Source of the DNA: Actinernus sp. WN-2022
Taxonomy: Eukaryota > Cnidaria > Anthozoa > Actiniaria > Actinernidae
Direction: 5' to 3'
Assembly: GCA_030867875.1 (NCBI GenBank)
Contig: JAOWCC010000026.1
Location: forward strand, 1 to 64,000
DNA length: 64,000 bases
Shown: positions 10,774 to 22,600 of the stretch, piece after piece
Position numbering within the stretch: the first letter of the stretch is position 1
How the letters are laid out: each line of letters opens with the position of its first letter
Position numbers and translations under genes: made by a program
The notes under the pieces: generated by a model
Seen by the model: only the letters and a program-made list of their open reading frames with translations
Database searches by the model: none
Told to the model about the DNA's origin: nothing

Positions 10774-13577
10774 TACCTTAGGTATACATTAGATATACAT
10801 ACCTCTAATTAGGGATTTCTTAGTGGCACCAAAAAATTTCGGGGCGTAGGGATATACAATGGGAAAAAGGGGGCTTATATAACGATGTGAATTAGGGTCG
10901 GCATCGTATATACTACTACGTTTGGTTTTAGTTTAGCACTTGATTGGCTGATAATGACAAAACATTTTCCACAGCCAATAGGAAAACTGAATGAATACAA
11001 AACCAAAGTAATCACGGATTGCTTTCCACACTCAATTGAAATCTGCTCTATTAGCAAAACCTGTTTGCAAATGCTATTTTTCACCTCCAATCGATAGTCG
11101 ATATTTCTAAAACAGCATTTTGAAGTTTATTTCCCATCCAGTAAAGACTTTCTCAAGGGATCACGAGCGCAATTCATTGGTTGTTAAAATGGTATATCAC
11201 GTGTACCTGTGGCGAGTTATTTCAGGGTAAAGCATGCTCTCACAATTCGTCCTCTTTTGACACTGTCCTATCAGTGGTCTTATAACGTGGAGTACAGTAG
11301 TCTACAATTTCTACTCGTGGTCTTAATGTGGAGTTGTCTACAATTTCTACTCGAACCTATAATTTACAACTTTTCATAATTGCTAAGCTTAATTAAACGA
11401 GGATCGAGATGGGGTATACAAATGTCAGTTGTCAGCTAATAGAAAATTAGCATTGTTTAGTTAAATTTCAAAGCTGAATCTCGATGTTTCAACTGTCAGT
11501 TAATTTACATCTGTTAGTTCAGATTTCGGCTTTCTGTCCGTTTTCAATCAATAACGCGTTTTCCAGTTGTCAGTTAACCCCATCTGGGTCCATGTACACC
11601 CTTTTGAATGATATATTCTACAATCACGGGTAGCTATCCACGATATACACCATACACACGAAACATTTAAAGAGCAATACAACTATGAACAAATCGATGC
11701 CTGAATACTGTGGATTGCCTACAAACAAAACTAACTTTAGTTTGCAAACCGTGTCCTTCGGTTTCTATAAATATAATTTTAGCATCAATCCAATTTTCAT
11801 CATACGCTACAAAATGCGTCTAAATCTCAGTTATTTCAGCAAGCACAGTTATCACTAGTTAACTATCATTATATTATACATCAACACATCCAGAGTAAAC
11901 ACATTTATATTGTGCGACGTTCGTTCCTGATATGGCCTTGATTATAACAATGAATATTTCTAGCAATATTTATGTGGGTGGAGGGAGGGGGTTACTATAT
12001 ACGCAAGTAAATGTAGGTTGGAGCTATGCTGCCCACAGTTTTAAACAATTTTAAATTAAGGTTGACAATTTCGATACTTGTACCTTTTCTAACGCCAAAA
12101 ATCGAGTACTAGTTGTGTTTTCAGTTGCGCTGATTAGCTACTGTTGCAGTGAGACCAGCCTATGAATTAAGCAATTGTATGGTTACTGCAAATTGTGTAA
12201 ATGAAAAAAATGAATCAGAAAACCTATACACGAATCACAATATTCCAAAATTGGATACTCTTTAGGAACTGAGAACGTCCGCAAACCCATACCCTATACG
12301 GTGTCGGATACACGTATGACTTATATAGGTAGTATCCCCTGCCTCGGTTTTTGGTTCACCTATTTATGACGTAACTCTGTTAACAAATTAAAACACAAAA
12401 ATCGTTCCATAACTACGCCTCTGTTGACTTGATAGTTGACTTTGTGCTTTGACCTCAGAAACCTCGAGCTCCTAGGCTGATTACCAGATATTTTTCCCTT
12501 TGGAAATATTCAGTTCCTTAACCTGTATAGGCCATCGAAACTTCTGGCCCTAAAATCTGTCTAACGATATATTTGCGAAATATAGCGTCATCCAGCTGTG
12601 AGAAGCACACTATGGTTTATTTACAGTAACCTCGGTTACAAACATAAATGTGACTTTCACGTGATCGGTTAAATCCCGTTTTGTCCATTTTTGTCTCAAA
12701 TCCTGTCATCAGTCAACTTGTCCCAGTGCAGCTGTGTTTTCTGAAATCTGCCTAAAATTCCTAAGTCCACACAAACTTCAATTTTCTTCCGAACATGTCA
12801 TTTATCCTGAGCCAAAGCAGGACAATCGACAAAAAAGTACTTCAGTAGAAAAGTAAACAATGGTTATTATTTTGGATAATTTTGTCCGATTTGATATGAG
12901 CCATCATGATTGCCGGAAAACTTCACGGGAGAATTTAAACCTAACCTAGTTCAGCTAAAATGCCATTAAATTGTTGAGTATGAAGACGAGATCTAGATGA
13001 ACTGGCTGAGAATTTTATGCAAGATATTTCAAATATGTGGACTTCGGCAAAAATTAGCGACGAAGTCTGTCTCGCTCGCCAAACCATACCAACCATACGC
13101 AAAACATCGAACCTCTGGTCCCCATGCAGGTTGGGTGCCCATATATGATGTCCGCTAAAACATTATGAGGAATTGATTTTCAATGTAATAACTTGTGTAC
13201 AGAATAGGATTAATGCTGGTCCACTATCAGTTCACAACATAGAAGCTTTCGATGTTTATTTGAGTATCAAGTGTTGCTAATTGTGGTAAAATCAGTCAAA
13301 GTACTTAGCTTTAGGTTACTGTTGGGTACAATTGCTGAGTTTAACTATATAATGCTCACTAGTCTTGGACAGCTTTTCTTGGGACTTTGGTCGGATCGAG
13401 AAAGGACTTGTTTTAGTAGACACAGTAAGGTGACTTAGTTTAATAGCAGAAATCACTCGTAGCAGGCTGTGGTCGAAGTTTATGGATATGGAACTTGAGA
13501 GACCTCAATTTCCTCCATTTCAAATACTTCATTCTCTCTCCTGAAAGAAAAACAAAAACAACTGTTAATCCCGGAAC
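10774..13577. other. Gene-free stretch beyond the Polinton
   Basis: I see no convincing gene. The Polinton terminus should be in or near the first part, but without the left end for comparison I cannot place it. A short direct repeat is present: GTGGTCTTATAACGTGGAG... at 11274-11316 is repeated in diverged form at 11317-11352, both ending in TCTACAATTTCTACTC. Confidence 0.5.
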
Positions 13578-13606
13578 TTGCCTTTTGCTTTCATTCATTA
13601 CTTCTT

Positions 13607-13918
13607 ATGGAATATTATAAGCAACACAGCGTGGTTCTGGTTTTTTCCAATTTCTACATGCCCCAACGCCAGCCCAGGGGTTCATGCCGCTTTTGCGGAG
13701 GATCTGGTCATTGTTGGAGACAGTGTCCTGTTCGACTGGCCAGGAGCTATTCCCCAATCGGAAATACAGCCTACACTACCTCAAACAGCGGTCTTCCAAG
13801 TTCTGCCCACCGGTCAAAGCTTGGATTTCTGATGTTTCCTCTGTCTTTACCCAACAACAACAACAACTTTATTGACACCTGGAGTAAACTAAATTCGTTC
13901 GTTATTGAAATAGGTTAG
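13607..13918 (+). pseudogene. Retroelement Gag-like remnant with CCHC zinc knuckle
   Basis: An open frame of 103 codons contains the zinc knuckle CRFCGGSGHCWRQC (13685-13729), spacing C-x2-C-x4-H-x4-C, preceded by a basic stretch (MPQRQPRGS). This spacing is the retroviral nucleocapsid knuckle. After it the sequence becomes low in complexity (Asn run from CAA repeats). It is best read as the C-terminal end of a Gag from an LTR or DIRS-like retrotransposon. No pol gene follows within the next few hundred bases, so it is a fragment. A cellular CCHC protein exon is an alternative. Confidence 0.4.
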
Positions 13919-14369
13919 GCATGGGCTACCTAGAGTAACTAAAAAGCTAATCTAGCGAGGTAACGCAAGTATTAGACAATTTGTATAAATATATGCAGTC
14001 GGAAATAGGAAAATTAAACATAGATAACGATAAGTACAGACATCTAGAGTAGACTAATGTATATTGAAAAGAGGAAAACGTGATATATACAAAACATCGT
14101 ATCCCAGATGTCTTATTGCCAGCCACTCTCTTGCTTGGTTGAAATAAATCAATATGTTTTCATCCGGGGGTTTTTTATCAGTGATTGTTTGGTAAAGTTT
14201 ACCTAAAGATTTCCATATCTCAACCACTTACTAATGCTGCCAGTTTAAGACAGAAAATGGACAGCCTCTATTGAATGTTTAGAACATAATTTATATGATT
14301 GAGATTGAGATCTCATTTGCAGTTTTGGTGTGACATTGGAGCCCCGCTATGGGCATTGGCATGCTTTAT
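13919..14369. other. Gene-free stretch
   Basis: I see no gene, RNA or repeat that I can support here. Confidence 0.4.
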
Positions 14370-14490
14370 TTGTCACGCACAAAGGTTTCAATACGAGGCC
14401 CCGTGCTAAATTAAATTTATTCTTTTCACAGAGAAAATAATAAATTTAATTTAGTACGGAGCCTCGTATTGACACCTTTGTGCGCGACAA
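14370..14490. mobile_element. Small fold-back element (MITE-like)
   Basis: Two arms of about 53 bases form an imperfect inverted repeat around a short loop. The left arm starts TTGTCACGCACAAAGG, and the right arm ends CCTTTGTGCGCGACAA. The arms include the phrase AATACGAGGC and its complement. No coding capacity. I could not define a target-site duplication. Confidence 0.7.
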
Positions 14491-15146
14491 GTAAAGATAT
14501 CGCAGAAGTGGGGTATTAATGTCTTGGATTTCATGGAAACGAGGCTACATTACAAAATACAGCACAGACGTCCCAGTTGTTATCAAAAGTGTCACATTTG
14601 CATGTTTTGACGAGCTACGTACATTAGTATGGTTATCGACTTGTTACTGGAGTCACAAGGTCTGTCACGTGACCATCTGAGATCGTAAATTTCATGGCAA
14701 TATGCGGTGATGTTATCATGGATAAGTCAAATCTTAATTGGCTTTCTGTTCTCCTGCTTTGAGGTTCATAGAATTACGTTTAGGCCAGTAGACTAACTAT
14801 TATGCTTAGGCGAAATTATGCAAAATAGTGCACGTGACGAATTTTGCCTATTTTATAATTAGCCAATAAACATAGAACAGGTGCTATTGTGTTTTAGCTG
14901 TTTTCCTCATCGCCGCAAATTGATCATGAATTTAGTATTTTATCATGTTGTTCATCACGTGATGGCTGTAAAACCTTAATTCCATATAAAATAAATTCCA
15001 TAAATAAAGTCCATTATATTAGTTTAATCTTCTGACGAAAAATGAAAGTTGTGTGGTATCTCTCCTGTGCAAATTAAAGCAAGTTTTAGTGTTTTTCGTT
15101 GCGTGCAAAAATCATCCACTGAGATTTTTCCTTTTGCGAGCTGACA
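14491..15146. other. Gene-free stretch
   Basis: I see no gene here. The part nearest the MITE at 15156 may belong to the same LTR-retrotransposon remnant as the sequence on its other side. Confidence 0.35.
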
Positions 15147-15155
15147 CTCTAACTG

Positions 15156-15543
15156 TAGCCTGCTATGCAAACAATTTTGTTCACTCTCATAAATTCGAAG
15201 AAAAAAAGTAACGTCTGCTTACCCAAGCGCTTAATTAGTTTCCAATATGCACACCTCATTGTGTTGTGGGCCAATCAGAATTTACCTTCCATATCCTGGA
15301 AAGTGACGTCATGTTACATTTAAAAGGATTCAGACAATACCTTTTCCATTGACCAATCATAGGAGAGTATTCACTGGCACGCAAATTCACTAAAATTCGA
15401 ACAATGGCTTTGATTGGGCAGCCAACCAAACCTGCTGACGTCATGCTTGCATATTGGAAACTAATTAAGCGCTCGGGTGAGCAGACGTTACTTTTTTCTT
15501 CGAATTTATGAGAGTGAAAAAAATAAGTCTGCATAGCAGGCTA
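15156..15543. mobile_element. 388-bp MITE with 9-bp target duplication
   Basis: The ends are TAGCCTGCTATGC and its complement GCATAGCAGGCTA, continued inward as a long imperfect inverted repeat of about 100 bases per arm that includes AAGTAACGTCTGCT and AATTAGTTTCCAATATGCA. The same nine bases, CTCTAACTG, flank both ends (15147-15155 and 15544-15552). A 9-bp duplication suggests a MULE-type transposase; because the boundary is ambiguous by one base, 7 bp (TCTAACT) with ends GTAGCC...GGCTAC is also possible. There is no coding capacity. Confidence 0.85.
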
Positions 15544-15552
15544 CTCTAACTG

Positions 15553-15940
15553 GGGTTGTAGAATGACTATCTGAATGCAATTCAGACTTCTGTGGTACGG
15601 CTGCTTCTTCCTGTTGTGCTGAATTTACTGGTGGTGTACTTGATGTACAATGCTGATTACTGGAGGATACTGGATTGTTATCACTTGGTGCCTGTATAAT
15701 AACTGGAGGAGGTCAGGGGTATGGTTAATAAACCTTCAGTTTCGGCGGTACACTCTGATGCCGTGTGTTGTCCTGTTACAACATCTGGAGTCCAATTGCA
15801 TCCCGAGCTGCACTGTCACCAACTTTGGGCAGTGGGCTTTGTCCCACGATCAGAGTAACGCTTCTGCTTTTGCTGTCTTGTCTTCAGCATTGTTATGCGT
15901 TATCTACAACCCTTAGTACTACGAGGTTAGTAGCTGCATG
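15553..15940 (-). pseudogene. Gypsy-like integrase C-terminal remnant
   Basis: On the minus strand, from 15890, a frame reads MLKTRQQKQKRYSDRGTKP before a stop, and a second frame a little further contains WTPDVVTGQHT. These resemble the region after the integrase core of gypsy/Ty3-type retrotransposons, where a KxxYxDRxTKxL-like phrase precedes the barrel domain that starts around a W-x-P-A-x-V phrase. It is broken by stops and frameshifts. The MITE at 15156-15543 inserted into or beside it. Confidence 0.5.
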
Positions 15941-17212
15941 TATCTTGACCCTGAGCATGCGATAGCATTACGAGCTGTGTAGGGGAATACTTGAGACTTG
16001 AGATTTGTGTGTTGCGGCACTCAAGCATTGCTAATGTGGGTCTCTTCCTTCTTCATGAGTTTTCCTCGTGAGTTGTTTCACTACGCCCACCATTCTTTCA
16101 CTCTTTCATTCACACCCTCCAACCGTTGGAGTTCCGTTCTAGAGCCGTTTGAAAAAAAACAAGCGCATTAATCGAATCAGCAGTAGAGATTATATATTCT
16201 CTCTGTTTTGCACTCCGAAAAATCCTACAATAAAAAAACATATAGACATGTATAGTTTAAGCCACCGATGATAATTCAGCTGAACCGGAACCGGAACCAT
16301 AATTGTTTTAATATAACTAGCAGGGACCCGCGGAAGTTACATGAAATCAACAAACATGATATAGCTTAAAAGTTTAGCCGGCTGACCGACTCCTGACACA
16401 ATGCAATGGCGCCAGATTTTATACTGGAGGGTTTTAGCGTGTTGATGTATGTTTAAAAAAAAAATAAAAAAATACAGATCTCAGTTAATTTCTCAAACCG
16501 ATGAACACAATTATACCTATTGTCGTAAAAGTGCCAAAACTGACAGTCACAGGCAGCTCGAGTCATGAATTCGAGTGACGAAAACAAATATGGTCGCCGA
16601 AAGAGCATAGATCGAAGCAGGAAAACGGAATAAATACAATAATCAAACGCCAAGTTATTTGAATGTCTGGTTGTTCGATCGGCCATTAGACCGGCCTAAA
16701 ATGTAGTGAAAAAATCGCTAAACATCAAGGTTGTCATTCTTCCCGTTGCTGCAGTCAAGTAAGTAATCATCGTGTTGAGCTGTCTGGATAAAAAAATCAA
16801 GAAGAGACACATTCTGAAGGCTTTTAAGAACGATGTGTCAGGTCAGATGTCCGGGGGATTTTCGAAGTACGAAATTCAACTGCCCTGCTGAGCTAATATA
16901 ATGTAAAGGAGCTGAAATATATTTACCAGATTAATTAGAACTGCGAGAGGGAAATTACAACTAGGTAAATTGCCGATTCAGTGATTGAAATTAGTTTTTA
17001 ATACCCGATTTTAATATACTCAGATGCGGAAAATACGTGTATCTAGAATAAAACGTGTACAGTACATATTTTTTGTGAAGTGAAAACAAGAATAAAACGT
17101 GTTTTATCTTTGCATAAAGCCTACATGTAGTAGATGAATAATAACTATCATTCAGCCTTGAGCAGAAGAAAACTCAGAAAACCCACTTCAGCACAATGAT
17201 ACAAGCAACATG
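15941..17212. other. Gene-free stretch
   Basis: I see no supported gene. Short features only: a GGAACC triple repeat near 16280-16300 and an A-rich run near 16455-16472. Confidence 0.4.
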
Positions 17213-17220
17213 TAATATAC

Positions 17221-17566
17221 CCGGGGGGGGGGAACTCCCATATAAAAGGGGTAGGGATGCTCGTCGGACATTTTCGATTTCACCCCTAAGAGGTACTAAA
17301 ATGGGCGTGGCTCAAGCTTATTTTGACCCCTAAAAGGTACCGATAAAAACACATCAACATTTTAAACTTTCGATGCATTTTATTGCTATTACTTGATGTT
17401 GTATCATCAAGCACATTCTTCCTCGTTGTTTTCAAAAGCACTGTCATTCTCTAGCATTTGGTGACACCCGACCCCTAAAAGATACTGCTTTACATACCAG
17501 TGGTACCAAACTCTTGATTTTGACCCCTAAAAGGTACGACGAGCATAAGGGAGTCACCCCCTGGGG
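17221..17566. mobile_element. 346-bp MITE with 8-bp target duplication
   Basis: The left end is CCGGGGGGGGGGAACTCCC and the right end GGGAGTCACCCCCTGGGG. Inside, GGATGCTCGTCGG pairs with CGACGAGCAT. The phrase GACCCCTAAAAGGTAC (or a close variant) occurs four times, two toward each end. Both flanks read TAATATAC (17213-17220 and 17567-17574), an 8-bp duplication as made by hAT-type transposases; a ninth base also matches. I recall closely similar dispersed repeats from stony coral genomes, which supports the suggested host group. Confidence 0.82.
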
Positions 17567-17918
17567 TAATATACCAGTTCTATTTACATATAACTCTCCC
17601 ACCCTCCCCCCCCCCCCCCCACCCCTCTCCTCCCCCAGCATTTGTGGGTCACTTGACATTTTTGAATCAGAGCATTGAAGTGCCCCATTGGGTCAGCTAA
17701 GGTATGCTAATGCACCTCTGGAGCTTTGAAACAAGTATAAATCTCTTATACAGGGTTGCCACATGTCTGACCTCCATCGGGGAAAAATATTTTTTTCAAG
17801 GTCAGGGTAAAGTCAGGAAATTTTAAAAATAATGTTTGTTTTGGATGAGGGTATGTCGAACAGTCTTATTATGGTCAGTGAAAATTGTTTTATGGTCAGT
17901 GTAAAGTCAAAGTATTGG

Positions 17919-18008
17919 CGGCCAACCCCCCCTGTACCTATGGTGCTGATATGGTGTATACCAACCCCCCTCCCCCCTGTGCCTATGGTGCTAATATGGT
18001 GCACCCCA
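17919..18008. repeat. Two-copy minisatellite, about 45 bp
   Basis: The block CCTATGGTGCTGATATGGTG with a preceding C-rich run is repeated once with few changes (CCTATGGTGCTAATATGGTG). Confidence 0.75.
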
Positions 18009-18009
18009 T

Positions 18010-19240
18010 TTCAAAAGCTCTAGATCCACCCCTGAATCCCCACAGTCAGGCATTTGATATTGAATTGTGGCCTAGGGGTCAAGGCATATACAAACTGTGG
18101 AATACTTTGACTGGGAAAGGTCTGGGCCCAACCTTCATACATGTAAGCTTATACTAAAGTGAAGAAATGCAAAGTTTCCTAATTAATTATTAAAGAAGAG
18201 TAAAGTTAATTCTAGCACAAAATAATTAAGGTTACTAAAACTATACCGAAACGGAATAACATGTAACTTATATTTGAATATTTATTATATTCACCGCCAA
18301 ATATTACACGATACACTGACGATAACTACATGTAGATCTAACTATGCCACATCAATAAAACAACATTTATTCAACCGACTCAAGAAAATACACGTCCAGG
18401 ACACGAAAAGGACCGCCCGTGGAGCATTTTTAAAAGTTTGATAACACATTTCTCGGGAAACTTCCACCACACTGACAGTGACACTGTGGTGTGCATCCTG
18501 AGACCTCCTCGTGAATTGTTTAAATCACAGCTTTATTTGTCTCTGAGGGAACCTAGTATCGTTTGGCAGAAAGGTACCTTCAGCAGTTCTACTGTCGTTA
18601 CGATCTTTTTCTCTTTTTTTCCCCACGAGACACGAGCAATAAAATATTCTCAGCCGTCGGCCATTTTGGGCTATTTAGTAAGCCAGCGCTCTATTACCAC
18701 AGCAGTTGCTTTCTCTGCACATATTCATAGTACACTAGATACACGACGCATTCTCAGTAAACGAACTACCACGCATGCGCTTTCAAACCGGAAGCATACA
18801 ATCCTGCTTCCGGTTATGGATTATCCCAGAGCTCGGGGCGTTTGGTCACCGCTGGCCGAAAAACGCGCGGGCTCTAGGAACGAGATTGGGATGGTTGGGG
18901 AAATCGTGACACTCACTCGATCACTCAATAAGATGTTAGTAGAATGAAGTGCTTTGAATGCAAATTGTAATATAATAGTAATCGATATTTCATTTAATTA
19001 ATGTTGAAGATCTAACTGGAACATTAATTGCTGCTGGAATTGACGTTGCTCAAGCATCGCCGGTTCCCCTTTTGCTACTAACTGTGAAGTGAAGGTAAAT
19101 GTATTTGTATACTTGAGCGAGCAGCTGTGTTATCCATGTGGGAGATGTACGGTGTGCTCAGTCAGTCGCGCTTACCTTGGTCCCGCCGATAGTGTCGTAA
19201 AACCTTAGTAAGTTTTCATGCCTACTTCGCTTAATATTAA
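18010..19240. other. Stretch without supported gene
   Basis: A 169-codon open frame (18438-18947, plus strand) is present but shows no family motif or gene-like context, so I do not call it. Near 18790-18815 an inverted repeat CCGGAAGCA...TGCTTCCGG stands in a locally GC-richer area that could be a promoter. Confidence 0.35.
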
Positions 19241-19490
19241 TAGCAGGTGACTCAAACTTTGACAGACATGGTATTCGCTCACCACAAATCACTTGGTCAG
19301 GTTGATGTCGTAACAATGACTATATCGATCACGTGATTTTAAGTACACTCCCGTATCTCCCTCATTTTTAATGGCAGGTAGCTCAAACTTTAACAGGCAT
19401 GGTCAGTGGATTTCCACGATTCACTTAGTGGTGATGTCGTTACGATGATGTCTTCGGTCAAGTGGTTTTACAGGCTACACAGGCTATCAC
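19241..19490. repeat. Diverged direct duplication, period about 131 bp
   Basis: TAGCAGGTGACTCAAACTTT (19241) recurs as TGGCAGGTAGCTCAAACTTT (19372). The downstream parts also match (ACATGGT, TGATGTCGTAACAATGA versus GCATGGT, TGATGTCGTTACGATGA). Confidence 0.65.
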
Positions 19491-19778
19491 AACAGCAGTA
19501 ATAACTTCAACTTTGAACACTTCCACATGTTTACCCTTGAGAACACACTAAAATACACTTTACATCCACGGCATTGCGGTGCTATATTCAAAATGGTTGG
19601 AGGCTGTGTTGCATTTTCACTCGTATAGAAAGAACTTTCAGCGATACCGAGCTTTTAATATTCTCACGAAATAAAGATTAGTATCGTATGCTGTTAATTT
19701 TATGATTTTTTTTATATTGAGCGAACTAGAGAACTACTAAGTTTCTGATACAGATAGAGAAAAGTCATTAAATAATGT

Positions 19779-19940
19779 AATACCACGGCATTTCGGTGTA
19801 TTAGTCCATTAAATTGCCCCACGAGCCTCGATAGGATTTGTAGAAGTCCCGAGACCGTCTTAGGCCGAGGAACTTCCACAAATCCTCCCGAGGCTCGGGA
19901 AGCATTTTAATGAACTAATACACCGAAATGCCGTGGTATT
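19779..19940. mobile_element. Fold-back element, 162 bp
   Basis: The ends AATACCACGGCATTTCGGTG and its exact complement CACCGAAATGCCGTGGTATT bracket a palindrome that extends inward (GTATTAGTCCATTAAA... pairing with ...TTTAATGAACTAATAC; CGAGCCTCG region with CGAGGCTCG). No coding capacity. Confidence 0.8.
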
Positions 19941-20384
19941 AGTTTGTAATACTATAATCGCCGAGGAAGGGAAGTTTTAACTTAAAAATTTGATTTCAGT
20001 TTGCGAGCCGGTCAAGGAACAATAAATATCACAATTACTTCGAGTGTTGGTCTTTTTTTTTAACAAACAACGAGGCCCCTGACAGCTATGTCGAGAATGC
20101 ATGTTATTGAAGTTGATCAATATTTAATTTAGAGTCAGTTTGGTTTCATTTGAAATAGCGCTATTTCAAAATGGTGGCGCGATTTCAGTTCTGTCCAGAA
20201 CAAGATGTCGCCAAAGTAAGGGAGGAAAGGGTCCCCAAATTTTCCAGAAACATACGTCGTGGAGTGCAAATGTTTATAATTCCTGGAAGAAAGAAAGAGC
20301 AGAGGCCTTCCGCGATTTCAGGCCTGAAAACCCTAATTTCAAGGCAATCCCGAAACTTGATGACATAACTGTGTCTGGAATCAA

Positions 20385-20465
20385 TTACTTGCTATCCCGC
20401 TCACCGAAGTTAAGCCCGATCGGGTGAGGTTAGTACTTGGATGGGTGACAGCCTTGTCCAGATTG
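20385..20465 (+). repeat. 5S-rRNA-like segment (5S-derived SINE or 5S pseudogene)
   Basis: The phrases TCACCGAAGTTAAGCC, then GGTTAGTACTTGGATGGG and TGACAGCC, match the internal-promoter and 3' half of eukaryotic 5S rRNA in order and spacing. The 5' part of 5S is not recognisable upstream and the 3' terminal stem is missing, so this is not a working 5S gene. SINE3-type elements are 5S-derived SINEs and would fit; the body of such a SINE may extend to about 20700. Confidence 0.6.
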
Positions 20466-20734
20466 AAATAGGTGATCCCTCATAGATTACGTTGAAGGTT
20501 ATGATGAACACAGGTCAGGTTTGGATCAATAACTTATGGTTTTGAGAGTCCGACATGGAGCAAGGTTGCCTTAGAGACTAACAGTAGGGCTTTGTTCGAC
20601 CCATAGTTATTGGGGCGCAGGGCTATTCAAGCAAGTACCATCTCGTACTTAGTCTAGCCCAGAGCTGCAGAGGGGAACAAGGGTTGATGCATTTGAACCT
20701 CTCATGTGTAGCCCGCACTGTCTTCTATTTTTTC

Positions 20735-20900
20735 CTCGTTACCATGCAAATTAGAAAATTAGAAATATGCATTGTTCTCGAAGGAAAATTTAGAAATTTC
20801 CCTATTGAAGACAATGCATGTTTCTAAATTTCCCTTGCATTTGCAATGACCCGGGAAATTTAGTGGATAAATTTCCTCGGGAGAACAATGAAAACGAGGG
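20735..20900. repeat. Nested imperfect palindrome
   Basis: An inner stem AGAAATATGCATTGT/ACAATGCATGTTTCT (about 20759-20827) sits in a weaker outer one with repeated AAATTTCC phrases. Probably an old fold-back element. Confidence 0.5.
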
Positions 20901-22600
20901 CGATCATGGTATTACTTATATATATACTGATCATGAGCAGAACCGGGCAGAACTAAAGAAACTCTGTGAATCGATTTAATAATTCTGTCCGGCAGAAGTG
21001 AGGGTCGGGTGGAACTTCTCGAAAGGAGCGACAGTATTGGCTTACCCAACAATAGAAAACACCCTAACCTTTGGAAAGTGCAGTACAAAACAATAGAAGT
21101 ATAGTATTATGGGTGCAATCAGAATACAGGCCAATGTATGATTTACGAGAGTATCGTATAGTGTTAATTTTACACATATAAATTTTGGTTTCGAATCAGA
21201 GGGAGAAATAACCTCATTTGAATGCTTCTTCCAAGGCTGACTGGCGTAATAACACCAGGAATGTTAGGAATGTTTACGCCGTAGAGTTGCGCCCATCCTA
21301 AAACGCGTTAGCTCGTTACAAGGTTCTTTGCCGTGCTAACATCAGCAATGTTAGGAATTGCTAAGAAAGGAATGTTAGGATTGTAAGCGAGTGGGTGACA
21401 CGATTTTTCCTAACCACAACAACTCAGTCCTGCGCTTCCACGCATCCATAAGTTAAAAATGTCAATTGATCATAAGCCTAGATATTTACAGAAATTGGGA
21501 TAAAAAAGACGATTACGTATACCTGGTACATTCTCATAGCAACAGAGGAGGAAGTCATTACAGTTGTTATAAATCAAGCTGGAGAGGTCCTTAGTTCTTA
21601 TGCATCGTTTAAAACGTTTAATATTTTCTATTAATATCTTCTGTGTTGCGTTTTAACCATAGATATGGCCCAGAAAACCATAGTTAATTGTATTAAATCC
21701 AGGAAGGTGAAAATCATGCGTTTCTCAAATTGTAGCCCTTATCAATGAGTTCAAATATTGCTAATATATGTGTATGACTAAGATCATTCTAAACTTTGTA
21801 CACGAGTATTCCAATGTCTTGCGAGCGTCTGCTAAGAAGACGAGGCAGCTTTGTTCTCTTTAACAACTCTTCGTAAGTTGGCGTCTTGATAGTAACAAAT
21901 ATCATCAGATCACGTTCCTGAACCATTTCTATGCAGTTTCCTTTTATCGGATGCCTTACAGAAGTGCCAGACTGTATGACAATATGCCTGACACGGTAGT
22001 ATATCTGACTTATAAAGATTTGTTTTGTTGGCCCATATACCTGGTTCTAGTAAGTTGCCTTTGTCTTTACTAAGTCCTAGTGCTATTAATATTACGTTTA
22101 TCTTAGGTAACAACGTACCTTGCTCTGTATCGTCCAGGGATGGGGGCGGGTTCCTGCGACGCTAAAAATCAAATTAATGTACATTAATTGATGATATTTG
22201 GGTCATAGGTAACTGATCTGAGCATGGCTCTCAAGGAACAACGAAATAACCAACATTTTATATATTTTTATTATCAAACTAATTAATTAATAATTCGTAA
22301 TTCATGAAGCAAAACAAAGGAAATCACTGAGCGATAAGTGATCTGTAAATCTAGATTTCGTCCTGATTTACATAAACGTTTGCTTCGATTTTCTCGACCA
22401 AAATTTGTCGTATCACCAAAATAACTGAAATCATGACTCTATACACCTAGACGTTTGATGAGCCATATACATAATTCATGTCAGTTGTTTATGGAATTTA
22501 CAAACTCTCGCTTTCAGCTCGAGTTTGTAAATATCATAAAGTAGGGCCACTCATTCTGTATCTATTACCTAAAACGTATAACTCATAGTGTTCGCCCCAA
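20901..22600. other. Gene-free stretch
   Basis: I see no supported gene. The phrase GGAATGTTAGGA recurs several times around 21260-21385 as a degenerate local repeat. Confidence 0.4.

Noticed and set aside
10774..11400. Right TIR of the Polinton
   Set aside because: The left end is outside the window, so no inverted copy can be compared, and no unambiguous terminus with a 6-bp duplication is visible.
18438..18947. 169-codon open frame on the plus strand
   Set aside because: No family motif, no promoter or splice context and mixed composition; long open frames occur by chance in a 64-kb window.
20385..20465. Functional 5S rRNA gene
   Set aside because: The 5' half and the closing stem are missing.
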